From NCBI GenBank assembly GCA_964059195.1, contig CAXKWD010000007.1:26485023-26549022 (forward strand): a stretch of 64,000 bases of DNA. Reading direction: 5' to 3'. This document shows positions 46,075 through 57,674 of this stretch, in pieces. The translations under genes were made by a program, and so were the position numbers. The DNA comes from Ectobius pallidus (lineage: Eukaryota; Arthropoda; Insecta; Blattodea; Ectobiidae). A model generated the notes under the pieces. It was given only the letters and a program-made list of their open reading frames with translations. It searched no databases and had not been told where the DNA came from. Positions within the stretch are counted from its first letter, which is position 1. Every line of letters starts with the position of its first letter.

Positions 46075-47094
46075 TTTAAGATAGCCACTTACTGACTTAC
46101 TCAATGGCAATAGACAATTCCTAAGCTGGCTAAAGGAATATTATATATTTTATGGAACCAGAAAGGTTCATTGCCGCGCTTACCTGAGCCGCCATTCAAC
46201 CCTATTCTGTGCTAACTCCATCCAACCATCCCTCGTAAATCCTACTTCTCTTAAATCTATCTTAATATTGTCCTCTCACCTACGTCTAGGTCTGACAAGT
46301 GGTCACCGCTATATAATACAACCTGCAGGGTAATTGTCTTATAAATTTTTATTTTTAGATTTCTGGACAGAAGACGAGAAGATAAGAGTTTCTGAACTGC
46401 ATAAAAGCAGGCATTTCCTGATTTGAGTCTACACCTGACTTCTGCCTAATATTATTTGTGTCTCTAATTATTGCTCCAAGATATCTTAATTTCTCCACTT
46501 GTTCGAACGATTTACCGGCTATTCTAATATTTTGTAACTCATTATTTTGACGATTCATGAACATATAGCCTACTTAGTTTTTTCTGTATTAATTTCCAAT
46601 CCAACATTCCTGCAGGCATTTCTCTCGATTGTGTTTATGTCATCGCCCAATAAGCAAACGTCACCTGCATAAGCTAAAATCGGGTGGCTGCTATTTAATT
46701 CTAGGCCTACTTTGTTTTCCCTGAACTTTCCTAATGGCATATTCCAAAGCGAAATTAAAAAGTAAAGACGATAGTGTATCTCCTTGCTTCAAGCCGCTTT
46801 TAATTGCATACCTATCAGATATAAGTTTCCCTACCTTGACTCTGCTATGGGTTTCATTTAGACACACTTTGATCAGCCTAACGTTTTTGGTATCCCAGGA
46901 CTTAATGAGGATATTGTTCAATTTGTCTCGCCTAATTGAATCATATGCTTTTTTAAAATCTATGTATAGCTGGTGAAAAGACTTAGGCCTATAATATTCC
47001 CACTTTTCCTCCAAGATTTGGCGAATGCAATAGGCCTATATTTGATCAATGCTTGATCTATTTCGCCTAAATCCACATTGGTAGGCCTAATCTC
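46075..47094 (-). pseudogene. LINE reverse transcriptase relic, 3' half
   Basis: Read on the minus strand from 47094: QCGFRRNRSS, IRQILEEKWEYY, HQLYIDFKKAYDSIRRDKL (first catalytic block), KSGLKQGDTLSSLLFNFALE, and AYAGDVCLLGDD, where the usual catalytic YADD is YAGD. Then come INTEKTK, FEQVEKLRYLGAII and the same 3' end as at 18893-19161, finishing near the tactcactt-like tail at 46085. Frameshifts and stops are present. At least four coincide with TAGGCCTA or its decay products (47082, 47031, 46984 in frame, 46567). The 5' side is cut by a GTGCCAGTATG-family insertion at 47098. Confidence 0.85.
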
Positions 47095-47097
47095 CAA

Positions 47098-48995
47098 TTA
47101 TTAAGTGCCAGTATGGTACTTTATGAGATTGTGTGGGGGAGGAAAAATGTCTGTCCGTCTGTCCGTCCGTCCGTGTGTCTGTACGCGCTCTAACTCAAAT
47201 ACGCTTTGTCGAATTTTAATGAAACTTGGTATACACGTTTAAAATGTCCATGGGAAGAACCCTATTGATATTGGACCAAATCGGTTCACCGGTACCGGAG
47301 TAAAACCCAATTTAGTGTTTATTTTAAAGGCACCATAACTCACATACGCTTTATCAGATTTTCATGAAACTTGGAATACCTATTTATAATGTCCATGGGA
47401 AGACGTCTGTTGATGCTGGACCAAATCGGTTGGCCGGTACCGGAATAATACCCAATTTAGTGCCTTTTTATGGTATCATATAACAAAAGGCGCGGTAACT
47501 CAAATACGCTTTATCGGATTTTCATGAAACTTCGTATACTCATTTAAAGCGACCATGGCAATAAGCCTTTTGAGTTTGGACTTAATCGGTTGACCAGTAC
47601 CGAAATAAAGAGTAATTAACAGTCAAATTTATTATAATATTTTGGTTCAATTCGAAGCATTTTGATTGGCTCGCGGCCAACCAATCAGCGGGCGAGTCCC
47701 GTTACTAATGTAAATAATGTGGAATTCTGTAACAAGCCTTCAATTCCTCCTGAAACCTTCCTTAGTACAGGAGGGTTAAAAAGAAGGCACCTAATTCAAA
47801 TGCAAAATCAAATTCTCAGTTCTTTCTTATAGCGTCTTCAATAAATGACAGATTATAAAGCTTCCTTCAGTTGCCATGGACAGTTGCCATCTACATGAAA
47901 AACAAATGTTCCCATATGTACGATTATATATGAAATGCTGTTGTATAATGACTAATTATTTTGCTAAAATTGATTACAATTGAATTGAAGCATTGAATTT
48001 TACTTCAGCCTATGTCAGATTAATAATTCCTGACCTCTTAATAAATAAAAACATTAAGCTTTGAGAATGGTTAGGTTGGTACGCTGCTTCAACGAGGGCC
48101 TCATCCTAATTTATCACTCAGATATCGCGAATATTATAGTACTAATTAATGAAATAATTCAATATTGTAACATAATACATCTAGCAGGCACAATATATAG
48201 CCCAATTTCGAAATACGATGATTTTTCTTTTCTGTGAGCTACGACGAGATAGTATTCTCTGGTATTGGACACTGAACATTCGCAGTGTGGTTTGGTGTTG
48301 AGGTAAGATGCTTGTCTAATTAATTCATTGCTGAGGGGAAAAAATAATGAATTTTGCCCATCTCTCAAGAGATATCACGTTCGAGTCCACCCTAAAGCAA
48401 ATTTTTTTTTTTATTATTATCAATTGTGTTAAATTGAGCCTATTCCATTCTTATGTTGTATTTTGTCAATGTGCTTACATAAGTATTATATTTTTCTTTA
48501 AAAAAACTCGGAATTCATCGTCTTCCATTGACCTACAACATCAATCCTAAAGAATGATAACATTAGCCTATAAATGTTATTTCACGAACAGAAACTAGCT
48601 GTAAAGTTATTGCGTTGCGTTAAAATTGCATAAGCCTATACTCAGAACAAAACTTCATACCGCTACTTGGAACTATCCTCTTCTTATTGGTTTACTGTTC
48701 TATTTCATTGTCAATGCATTTTGTAAAATGTTTACATATTTTAAGAATTTATTATATCAGTGTGTACCAATATGAATTTAGGTTAAGAATCAAACTTTAG
48801 ACCTTTGTTCTTCCGTAAGCCCTACATGAATACTGTTATAATTATACCAAATAGAATACAAATATACAATACAAATCCTATATTGTATTTGTATAAACAG
48901 AAGGTACATTATTGTGAAATAACTGCAATTATAACTGATTTAAAAAGCATACTGGCACTTTGTTAGGCCTATATCAGTTTACCTGATTTTATTTC
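47098..48995 (+). mobile_element. GTGCCAGTATG-family element
   Basis: The head is aagtgccagtatggtacttt, then a (GTCC)n run. Three 145-175 bp tandem units follow, starting at aactcaaatacgctttgtcg and aactcacatacgctttatcag (first near 47192, 47336 and 47496). The tail is gcatactggcactttgtt near 48947-48964. The word GTGCCAGTATG is therefore present inverted near both ends. No transposase. It cuts the LINE at 46075-47094. Confidence 0.7.
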
Positions 48996-49079
48996 GTTCG
49001 CATATGGAGTTAATCTTCACAGAAGTAGCCTATACTGGTCAAAACTTGTATGATGTTCATAAGATAGTTGTCGATAGTT

Positions 49080-50195
49080 ATTAAGTGCCAGTATGGTACT
49101 TTATGAGATTGTGTGTGGGGACGGGAAAATGTCTGTCCGTTTGTCCGTCCGTCCATCTGTTCGTGTGTCTGTACGCGCGATAACTCAAATACGCTTTATC
49201 CAATTTTCATTAAAATTGGTATAGGCATTTGTAACGTCGATGGAAAGAAGCCTATTTATATTGGACCTATTCGGTTGACCGGTACCGGAATAATGCCCAA
49301 TTTAGTGCCTATTGTTATGGTAATATATTAGAAAAGCGCATTAACTCAAATACGCTTTATCGGATTTTCATGAAATTGGTATAGGCATTTATAACGTCGC
49401 TGGAAAGAAGCCTATTTATGTTGGACCTAATCGGTTGACCGGTATCGGAATAATGCCCAATTTAGTGCCTATTTTTATGGTAGGCCTAATATATTAGAAA
49501 AGCGCATTAACTCAAATACGCTTTATCGGATTTTCATGAAACTTGGCATCCGCATTTATGAAGTCCATATGTACAAGCCTATTGAATTTGGACCAAATCG
49601 GTTGAACGGTACCGAAATAACGACTATATCAATATTCATTTTGTGATGGATATAAAACGCTACAATATTATTTATTGCATGGCCCACAATATAATATTAA
49701 ATATAACGTAACAAATTGCTAATCGTTTATTGACATTGTTAATCAATGATTCATTTCTTCATAACGATGTCTATGTAAATAATAGTGTAAATAAAATATT
49801 TAAAACACAACTAGCCTTTGAATATTGATATTATATTGTGCATTCTATAGATATCGATAGCCTATCTACATTATTTTTTAACGTGAGTATTTTTTTTATT
49901 TGTTCCTGTGCAGCAATAGGCTATGCCTAATGTAATTACTGACAGATAGATTTTCAGATTGACTTTTTATTCATTCATAACCTATAAAGCTTCTTTAAAC
50001 TTGAAACAAAGGCCTATTGCATCATTAATATTATTGCCAGCGCATTTTGTTTTAGGAGTTTAACTAGGAATCTATTATAAAAATAACTTATTTTCTGCAT
50101 GAGCCTATCATAACTGCAATTATCGCTGATTAAAAAAAGCATTCTGGCACTTTGTTGTAGGCCTATCAGTTTACCTGATTTTATTACATTCGGCC
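49080..50195 (+). mobile_element. GTGCCAGTATG-family element
   Basis: Same architecture as the copy at 47098: head at 49080, GTCC run at 49130-49165, tandem units near 49183, 49334 and 49509, tail tctggcactttgttg near 50144-50158. Two of the tandem units differ by a TAGGCCTA insertion at 49481. Confidence 0.75.
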
Positions 50196-50234
50196 CTATC
50201 TCCCTTTTAATGGATCGGATAATAATAGATTGAT

Positions 50235-50572
50235 TGCCGGAGTGGTCTTGTGGTTAGCGTCGCTGACTACAGATCCGTCGGGCCCGGGTTCGATCCCTGG
50301 TACCTCCTCGGATTTTTCTGAGGCAGGGAGGTCTGGAACGGGGTGCACTCAGTCTCGTGATTCAAATTGAAGAGCTACTTGATAGAGAAGTAACGGCTCC
50401 GGTCATGGAAACCGCCAATAACGGCCGTGGGTGTCGGCATGCTAACCACATGCCCCCAGTCCTGCCATCTGCCTATGGTAGATGACGCAGCGGTCGGGTA
50501 CCTTTGTACCTTTAGGGCTTGTACCTTTAGGGGTGTAGCGCCACGGAGTTTAGTTTTTAGTTTATAATAATA
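50235..50572 (+). repeat. tRNA-derived SINE
   Basis: tgtggttagcgtcgctgact (A-box side), cccgggttcgatccctgg (B box), then a body with ctcggatttttctgaggcag, the cactcagtctcgtgattcaa word and a tail of repeated gtacctttaggg. About 340 bp. Not a functional tRNA. Confidence 0.85.
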
Positions 50573-51847
50573 GATTCTTTCCATTCCTTTGGCAATTCTT
50601 CCTTTCTCCAAATCATAGGCTAAGATTGAGTATATGGATCTCGTAGTTTAATCTATCCCCACCTGCCTTCATTAATTCTGCTGGAATTTGGTCAACGCCT
50701 GGAGATTTGTGTTTTTAGTGTACCTATAGTCTATAGGCCTATAGCTGTATCTACGTCTACGCCAATCATCAAGGAGGATTGCGGGGAACCAGAGACAACA
50801 TCACAGCTTAAAACAAGGATGAGCATATATTTTATAACTCAATATTAACAAGAACAGGGGAAAAATCCCAAATATAAATCATAAACAAACTATTGTAGTA
50901 TTGAGAACATTATCCGGGCTTGTAGGCCGTGGTCAACTGTCAACTGGACTATGGCCTACAAGCCTACAATATTGACTCCAGCCGTGAAAGCCTACAATGT
51001 TTTATAAATTATTATAGGTTACACGCAGAAACCATAAACTCTCAAAAATGCTCTATGTTGTGATATTCAAAATAAAATAAGATAATATCAGCATGAACAA
51101 ATTCCTAAAAACAACAGATTTCTGGTTTACGTAATGTATACCATTAACAATTCCTAATCAGAATTTGAAATTGATCATTGCTTAAGAGGCCAAACTAGAA
51201 ACATTAATGAAGTCTGAGAATGTAATAGCTTGTAATTTTAAAAAGTTCAGAATCAGTAATTCTCAAGAGAGTAGTAGAAGATCAGTAACCATCAGTAATA
51301 GCTTAAAATTCAATGAAAGGGTAGCACTAACAATTTTTAATCTGAAGTTCAAAGTTATTATTGATTTAGAAGAAGACTAGAAACAATAATAGACCTAATG
51401 ATCCGCCTCTATAGTAGCCTACAATATTAATTGTTTATGTCGACTTCAACTTGTTTATTACTTAGCCAAGGACCCTGAAAATATTAGGCCACTTTAATAA
51501 CTTTATAATTAATCCTTAATTCAAATTTCTGGCATGTATAACTTGTAATTTAATTAATCCTCAGCATTAATGATTATAACGCTACGTTCACACTGAGGAA
51601 TTTGTTGCAGGGAAGTGAGTCCGGGCACATGTATGACAACCTATTTGCCACAAGTCGCAAAGCTATTGAACATATTCCTAGTCCTGTACAAACAGTTGAA
51701 TAAAATGCACCAGAAACAAGGTTCCACCACAAGTTCTTGTTTTCGCTCTCGGAGCGAAAACTTGGAACAGATCCCAGCGAAACTGCTCTTTGCGCATGTG
51801 CTGTAGTGATGTTCCTTGTGACAGTGGACTGACGACTGTCACTGTTT
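50573..51847. other. No gene seen
   Basis: One TAGGCCTA (50734). An inverted pair of tagtagcctac-like words lies near 50930-50990. The 97-codon minus-strand frame 51574-51867 has no recognised domain. Confidence 0.5.
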
Positions 51848-52204
51848 GTGATTATAGGGCAAGGCATTTAATGACCATAAAATAGAGAAAAAATGCATTT
51901 ATAACCTAAAAATAGTGAAAAAATGCCCCAAGTTTAAAAAGAGTGATTAATAAATTTACCATTATTACTTATAATTAGTTTTTTTGTAATGAATTGCTAA
52001 AAAAAATTATGACAGCGCGTTATATATGAATTTACATTACAAAACACACTTTTGTTACTAAAGAAGTAAGTAAATTTGTAGGCCTACTACTTGGACGGTT
52101 GCGTGCACATCGGCACAGTCGCATTTTCGTGCACATCGGCATAGTATTTTTATCTTGCAATATCATCGTGCTCATCGCCACTCATCCTTCGTAGGGGTGG
52201 ACAT

Positions 52205-52304
52205 AGAGACAAAATTGGAATTACATTATCGTATTGAATGCAATGGAGTTCACAGTAACTGCTAGATAGACAGAAAGACAAACGCTTCCTTTTATCATTA
52301 TAGA
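52205..52304 (-). mobile_element. Probable Helitron 5' end fragment
   Basis: Read inverted from 52304 it starts atctataatgataaaaggaa, then gcgtttgtctttctgtc. This resembles insect Helitron 5' starts. No 3' end was found. Confidence 0.4.
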
Positions 52305-52390
52305 TACATAGTGTGTACATTAATATTATAATTGTATTGTTTAGAAATCATTCATAAAGTATCTGCCTGCGATAGAATGAGACTTTGAAT

Positions 52391-52440
52391 TAACCTAACC
52401 TAATCTAATCTAACCCAACCTAACCTAACCTGACTTAACC
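52391..52440. repeat. TAACC-type short tract
   Basis: Degenerate run of taacc and taatc units, about ten. It is the complement of the insect telomere word TTAGG, but short and degenerate. Confidence 0.8.
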
Positions 52441-53172
52441 CATCTACGATATCAACGGCCGGTTTCCTTAGCCGCGGTAGCTAAGGGATGCTGCCTTGGA
52501 GCCGTGGAGCCGTGGAGCCGTGGTGAAGGAGGCTGTAGGTTTGAGTCTCTATGTCCACCCCTAGCCACAAAGGGTTGTGTGGCGATGAGCACGATAATAT
52601 TACAAGATAAAAATACTACGAGTATGCCGATGTGCACGAAAATGCGACTGTGCCGATGTGCACGACACCTACATGCCCTTAGCGAAAAAGAAATTCTTTC
52701 TGAACTGGCATGCCCATCAAATTTCCCCTAGCAAATATCTGCCATTTAAAAAGAAAGAGAAACATATTCATTGCTACAAGCAAACTGCTGTGGTGTTTAC
52801 AATAAACCTGCATTTAAATGAACTATGAACACTTGGCAGAGATTCTCAAATAAAAACTATTGCCTGTTGTCTGAAAGTAACAATTTGTACATGGAAAAAC
52901 TCCTCTCTTCCTCCACTGAAACATGGCCTAAAATGCCGAAAATAACCCAAAAATGCCAAAAAATGACCTAACTCATAAAAATGACAAAAATGCAAAATAA
53001 TGCAAAAACAAATTGCCCTTATTTAATTTAATCAATTATTTCATGATAAATATTTATAGGCTATATATATTCGAGCTATCTTTTACCCTCATATAAAAAA
53101 GATACAAAATCATCAAATGCCTTGCCCTAGTGATTATGATCAATCCCATAAGGTAAAAGCTTTAGCTAAAAT

Positions 53173-54755
53173 CAGTGGCGTAGCGTACTATAAATAATTA
53201 GGGAAGCTGATTGCATACATATGGAAAATCAAAGACTAGATTAAAATCCTTTCCTTAATTTTTGAAGGTCAGCTCTATTCTACTGTTTCTCCCGATAAAT
53301 AATTCTATGACGTCATCTTCGAATGTGTGTCTGCTCCTCAATCCATTCAGCAGAGCCTTCTCTATGTTGAACAATGCGAGTGCCGCTAATCTTTTCTGAG
53401 TTTGAGAATTTCTCAGGTAATTTTTAATCTTTTTTTAACGCAGAGAAAGACCTTCCACTTGTTGTACTTGTAGCTGGAATTGTTAAGATTAGACTGCACA
53501 GTTTGTATGTTTGAGGAAAAACTGCTCTTAAGTCGAGGGTCCGGATATATTCATGAAGATCATAAACAGTTTCCTTCGCCATATCAGATTCACAATAAAC
53601 AACAGAAAGTTCACTCCTCAATACAGCAATGTCGAAATGCATTCCATAATTTTCTTGTAAGCATTCTAGTGTATATTCTGGAAACTGAGCTTGAAAATTC
53701 TGAAACTGCTTACTGTCAAGGAGACTTAAAAAATTCAGCTGGGGACCTCTGAAAACCTGGTTGAAATATTCAGAGATACCACATCAATTACTTCGTAAAA
53801 AAAGTATTTTGTATGAAGATTTCTTATCTTCACCAGGAATTGAATCTATGTGAATTCTTTTAGATTTTTGGGAGCAATCCTGTTCAGACGAAAATACTTC
53901 CATTTTTTCCCAGACAGAATCAAAATTCTCACGAAGTTTCTGCAAATGACGTTTAAAGTGTTCAATCTTTCGCATACAGAAAGAAATATCATTTAGTTTT
54001 GTCTGAGGTACTTTGAATAGTGAATCAGAAAATGGAAATATTAAGGAAAATATTTCTAAAAAGAAATTGAAATCGAATCCCTTTATAGTCGTCAGCAGAC
54101 CTTGGGCAGAAACAATGGATTCTGAATCCTATTCACTCTTATTTTCAACAATGCCGTCAAACAGCTGTTCAATATGGGATCTGTTTTAATGAATCATTTC
54201 CACTAAACGACTATGTGTAGGAGCAAACGCAGGAAACATTTTGTATAGACGTTCATTTAGGGCAATAGACTTCGATCGAATGCAGACTAAATTTCTTTGT
54301 TAATATGTCTTCAATTACACAATAACAAGAATCACTGCTGTCACCCATGATGATGAAGAGAACCGCCCACACCGCACCTTGCCACAACACCACATGCGGA
54401 CCTACCCTAACGCATGCAGCGCTAATGCGGTGGAATACAACACTGCAACCGCTTCCAAATCTACCAATTTTAGTGGCGGGAAAACTACAAAGCTTGCATT
54501 TCCGTACAGCTCAGAAGACTGCTGTTCAAAAGCAGCTTCCTAACTTGGGCTGCCGCATCAAACTGTGCAATAAGACTGCTGCATCTCATGTTGTCTCATT
54601 TACGGAACACATGATCAGATGAAAAGAATGTACTTCGTCTACGAATTCAATGTCTTGCATTTACAGACTATTACACGATAATGTTTTAATTTAATGTTTG
54701 CCTACAATCTTGGCGAAGCACTGCTTCCCTAGCTTCTTAAGTAGCTACGCCCCTG
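53173..54755. mobile_element. hAT element with decayed transposase
   Basis: The ends CAGTGGCGTAGCGTACT and, inverted, CAGGGGCGTAGCTACTTAAG are flanked by perfect 8-bp gctaaaat (53165-53172 and 54756-54763). At 1.6 kb it is an internal-deletion derivative that keeps the 3' half of the transposase gene on the minus strand. Confidence 0.92.
53265..54340 (-). pseudogene. hAT transposase C-terminal half (ZMYM1-like)
   Basis: Reading on the minus strand: GLLTTIKGFDFNFFLEIFSL, then SLFKVPQTKLNDISFCMRKI and HFKRHLQKLRENFDSVWEK (53784-53975). Further on (53424-53642) comes SLILTIPATSTTSGRSFSAL, the hAT dimerisation block, and after a frameshift in a run of t near 53430, YLRNSQTQKRLAALALFNIE. The order and wording match the ZMYM1-like hAT transposases common in insects. 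Several frameshifts and stops make it non-functional. The N-terminal half and the first catalytic residues are absent. Confidence 0.85.
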
Positions 54756-54769
54756 GCTAAAATATTGCT

Positions 54770-55340
54770 ATGTTCACGCTGTTTTGTTTGACAAAATCGC
54801 GGATATTTTGCTATGGAGTGCTCTAAACAAAACATAAGACGACCTAGAAGTGTTGTCCCACACATTCGTAATACCTTTGTAGATAATTTGAATTTAGGCC
54901 TATAGGCACACTTTCTTCTTCTTCTTCCTTGAGTAGGTTCTGTCTAATACCAACTATTCGAGACTTATGCTTACGAGAAAATTGATGAAATAGGAGAGAT
55001 ATTAGAACATGTCATTACATCCATTGTTTAGTAATAGATCGTGCCGCGTCACAAAATCGAGCTGCTAGGATATTTTTTCAGTAACTTACCATTTCGAGAT
55101 TTTCTCTAGGTCTCCAAAATGAATTGCTGCTCTAGAAGTAATTCTTTGTAAGAGGATTCCCAGTGGCTCACCAACTCGGTAGAATTTTAAATCTACAACA
55201 GTGAACGTGATTTATGAACACAGAGATGCACTTGAATGCTTCTCAGAATTAGAGCAAAATAATAATAAAAAATAATAATAATCATAATCATAATAATAAT
55301 GAAAAATAATAATTTAATATTGTAAACATAATGAATGATG
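54770..55340. other. No gene seen
   Basis: AT-rich spacer with TAGGCCTA at 54895 and short AAT-rich runs near 55260-55310. Confidence 0.5.
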
Positions 55341-55344
55341 TGTA

Positions 55345-57083
55345 GGGTAAGGTGGTACAATTTCGAACGCTAAACGTATTTTCTTATTTTATGAACAAAA
55401 TAATCATAAGAAAAAACTATTTGTATTGTAATGACAAAGTTGGTAACCTAGTTGACCCTTCACAAAAATATGAAAGACACACAGCTGTTAATTTGGCCAT
55501 AGTAATCAATGTTTCATTTTCAAAAAATCGTTCGAAAATGTACCGCATAGGTACAATTCTGAACACCAGTAGGTACAATTTCGAACAGTGGCATTTTCCA
55601 CAAACAAACTGCTTTTTTCCTTCGGTTCCTACGCACAATTCATGATACCACGTTTTACATGACTGGCATCGTATCCAGTCGCCTTTCTTCATGTTGTAGT
55701 TCACTGTTGTAGTTGTACAACCACTGTTGTAGTTCAACAAACAAAAACCACACTCGTCTTCTTTTGTTGGAGCTGGGCTTTCCATTTTCTTTCGCGACAT
55801 CTAAATATTAAACAGAAAATAAAAAATAACTCCACTAATAGTTTAACCCGGCATCATTCGGATATATGACTATCATACCATGACTCGTACGTTAGATTTT
55901 ACTAACGTACTTTTTTCTCTTTTATCTATTAATTACAACTCAAACGTAGCCTATTGTTTAAACTAACAATTAGTTTATATGAAATCACATTTACACTTTG
56001 AAAAACACATTATTATTTTTTTATTATTTTTATTATTATTATAAATTACCTTTCAAAAATAAGATTTTTTAAATCACATAATTCAAATAATGTTTATAAA
56101 ACCCAATAAAAAAATTAAGACAATAGTGTAAGCATAATAATGATTATTTTGTTCTTATTATTACTGATATTATTTTGTTTACTATTATATTGTTATTGCT
56201 ATTATGTTGTTATTATTTTATCGTTATTATAGTATTTTAAAACAGAAAAAATAATGAAATCAAAATTTTGTTGAAAGGCCTTAGCACATTCTTACCGTTC
56301 ATAAACAGGGTCCAATGGAAGATGAACTTATAACATGTGCACCAATAAAACAAATACTCAGCACAATTTTATACTTACGTCAACATCTTATCTAAACTAT
56401 TATTGAAGGCTAATGGGTATTGCATATTGTTGACGTGTAATCATAACAACAGTGCAGAGGATGCACGAGTTGCTGCGTTAAAATAATACTGGTGTTGACG
56501 GATATAAGATATCCTTTTACACTTGAATTGCAGAAATAACAAACCCTGTATGTTTTTAAATGCATTGCCAGCTACCAGCTGTCTTATGCAATGCTTAAGC
56601 ATCTATTTCCAACAGAGCAAGTGATGTTCGAAATTGTACTGCTTACGTTCAGAATTGTACCTAAAAAGTGTTCGAATTTGTACCTCACGCAACCTTTTAT
56701 AAAATATTACACAGTTACACATTCCACTCACAAATGACACATGTTGTGCCAATGACATGCGTATCAAAGACCACGCAATTCGTTGGTATTAGTTAACAAT
56801 CGCTCCTCAACAACGTATTGCAGTAACACAACGTGGAATTAAAAGCAATTTTATAACGTGCCGTTTTTCAAGCATACTGTACATACCTTCGAATGGAAAA
56901 TAATATTTTTACTTCAGAATCAGACAGCTTAAAAGACCACTCTCGCGGAAACAGATACACAAAACAATCAGTATCAACGCCATGTAATTGAAAACAGGTT
57001 AACCAACATTTGAAACCCGAAAAAGGACCAAAATCTTACTCCGTTCAGAATTGTACCATGTTCGAAAATGTACCACCTTACCC
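55345..57083. mobile_element. pogo-like TA-targeting element, internally deleted
   Basis: The ends GGGTAAGGTGGTACAATTTC and, inverted, GGGTAAGGTGGTACATTTTC are flanked by TA (55343-55344 and 57084-57085). Copies of the subterminal word ggtacaatttcgaac recur at 55550-55590 and inverted at 56625-56690 and 57040, likely transposase-binding sites. The only coding remnant is the zinc-finger frame at 55417-55800. Because the ends are GG...CC next to TA, imprecise excision leaving two terminal bases per end would give TAGGCCTA. Confidence 0.75.
55417..55800 (-). CDS. PHD-like zinc-finger C-terminus of a pogo-like transposase (partial)
   Basis: 127 codons on the minus strand. Residues 17-57 show a cysteine/histidine series: CGFCLLNY, then WIRCQSCKTWYHELCVG and KKQFVCGKC. 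That is a PHD-type Cys4-His-Cys3 pattern, which is known at the C-terminus of some insect pogo/Tigger-like transposases. The DDE catalytic domain is missing. Just upstream of the first codon the minus strand reads tctgtttaatatttag, a good splice acceptor, so this is probably a last exon rather than a free gene. After the finger the frame runs into the inverted repeat, so the original stop may be lost. It could also be a captured host PHD finger. Confidence 0.6.
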   Translation of the reverse strand: MSRKKMESPAPTKEDECGFCLLNYNSGCTTTTVNYNMKKGDWIRCQSCKTWYHELCVGTEGKKQFVCGKCHCSKLYLLVFRIVPMRYIFERFFENETLITMAKLTAVCLSYFCEGSTRLPTLSLQYK

Positions 57084-57085
57084 TA

Positions 57086-57162
57086 TGTAGAGTCAGTAAC
57101 ATTTAAAATTACATATAGGCCTACATATTTGCAGATGCATCTAAAAATTCATTTATAGCCTA
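57086..57162. other. Spacer between pogo-like element and LINE
   Basis: Short AT-rich stretch with TAGGCCTA at 57116. The 5' limit of the LINE is not clear. Confidence 0.5.
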
Positions 57163-57216
57163 TAGCCTATTAGCAACAACAAAGATATAAATATCATCAA
57201 TTCCAAATCGGAATGT

Positions 57217-57648
57217 GTGCCTCATGTAGTGAATTACGAAAATGGGTCAAATGAAGGGAAAGAGCAGCAAAATCAGCCTTCTTCTGAACTGTGGTCGGAT
57301 GTTGTGCGTAAACGAAATAAAAGGAAAACTTCCACAGTTATTGGCAGCAATTCTACTGTAGAAACAGACAATCAACTTAAAGGTGTACCTAAACATGTAT
57401 CTCTACACGTCTACAGACTCACACCAGATACCAAGCCTGAAAATGTAAGTGATTTTTTGAAACCAAGTTTTCCAGAAGTGCGTTTGCATACACTTTCATC
57501 CCGGAATCCAGAAATATACTCATCATTTAAAATTGACATATATGAGGAACATCTAGACGCTGCCCTAAATCCTAATGTATGGCCCAGTAATGCCTGTGTA
57601 AGGCGTTTTTTCCATCCTCCTCGGCAAATGAACCTAGGCGGAAGTTAG
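57217..57648 (+). pseudogene. LINE ORF1 C-terminal part
   Basis: The frame is open from 57163 without an ATG in good position; the listed start is a GTG. It contains ELWSDVVRKRNKRKTST and, later, LHVYRLTPDTKPENVSDFLK and PNVWPSNACVRRFFHPPR. The last resembles the C-terminal block of insect CR1/Jockey-like ORF1 proteins, which bind RNA. It ends at TAG 57646-57648 and overlaps the start of the ORF2 frame. N-terminus lost by 5' truncation. Confidence 0.65.
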
Positions 57649-57674
57649 ATGCTACTAGTTCTGTTACATGTCCT

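Larger units (their letters stand above)
52090..52680. repeat. Inverted SINE-like pair
   Basis: The right copy (52456-52680) has a tRNA-like head (gccgcggtagctaaggg, then gtaggtttgagtct) with a triplicated gagccgtg word, and a tail with gccgatgtgcacgaaaatgc. The left copy (52090-52210) is the inverted tail. The stem spans gtgcacatcggcacagtcgc and the gatgagcacgat block on both sides. Confidence 0.65.
51856..53129. mobile_element. hAT-type non-autonomous element
   Basis: The ends AGGGCAAGGCATTTAATGA and, inverted, TAGGGCAAGGCATTTGATGA are flanked by gtgattat (51848-51855 and 53130-53137), an 8-bp duplication. Aaaaatgc words recur inside both ends. The interior is a nest: an inverted SINE-like pair around a Helitron 5' end and a TAACC tract. 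Confidence 0.8.

Noticed and set aside
46702..46709. TAGGCCTA in the LINE relic as another insertion
   Set aside because: With the six bases kept, the frame reads VGLELN, as expected for this RT region. Removal deletes conserved-looking residues, so it appears native.
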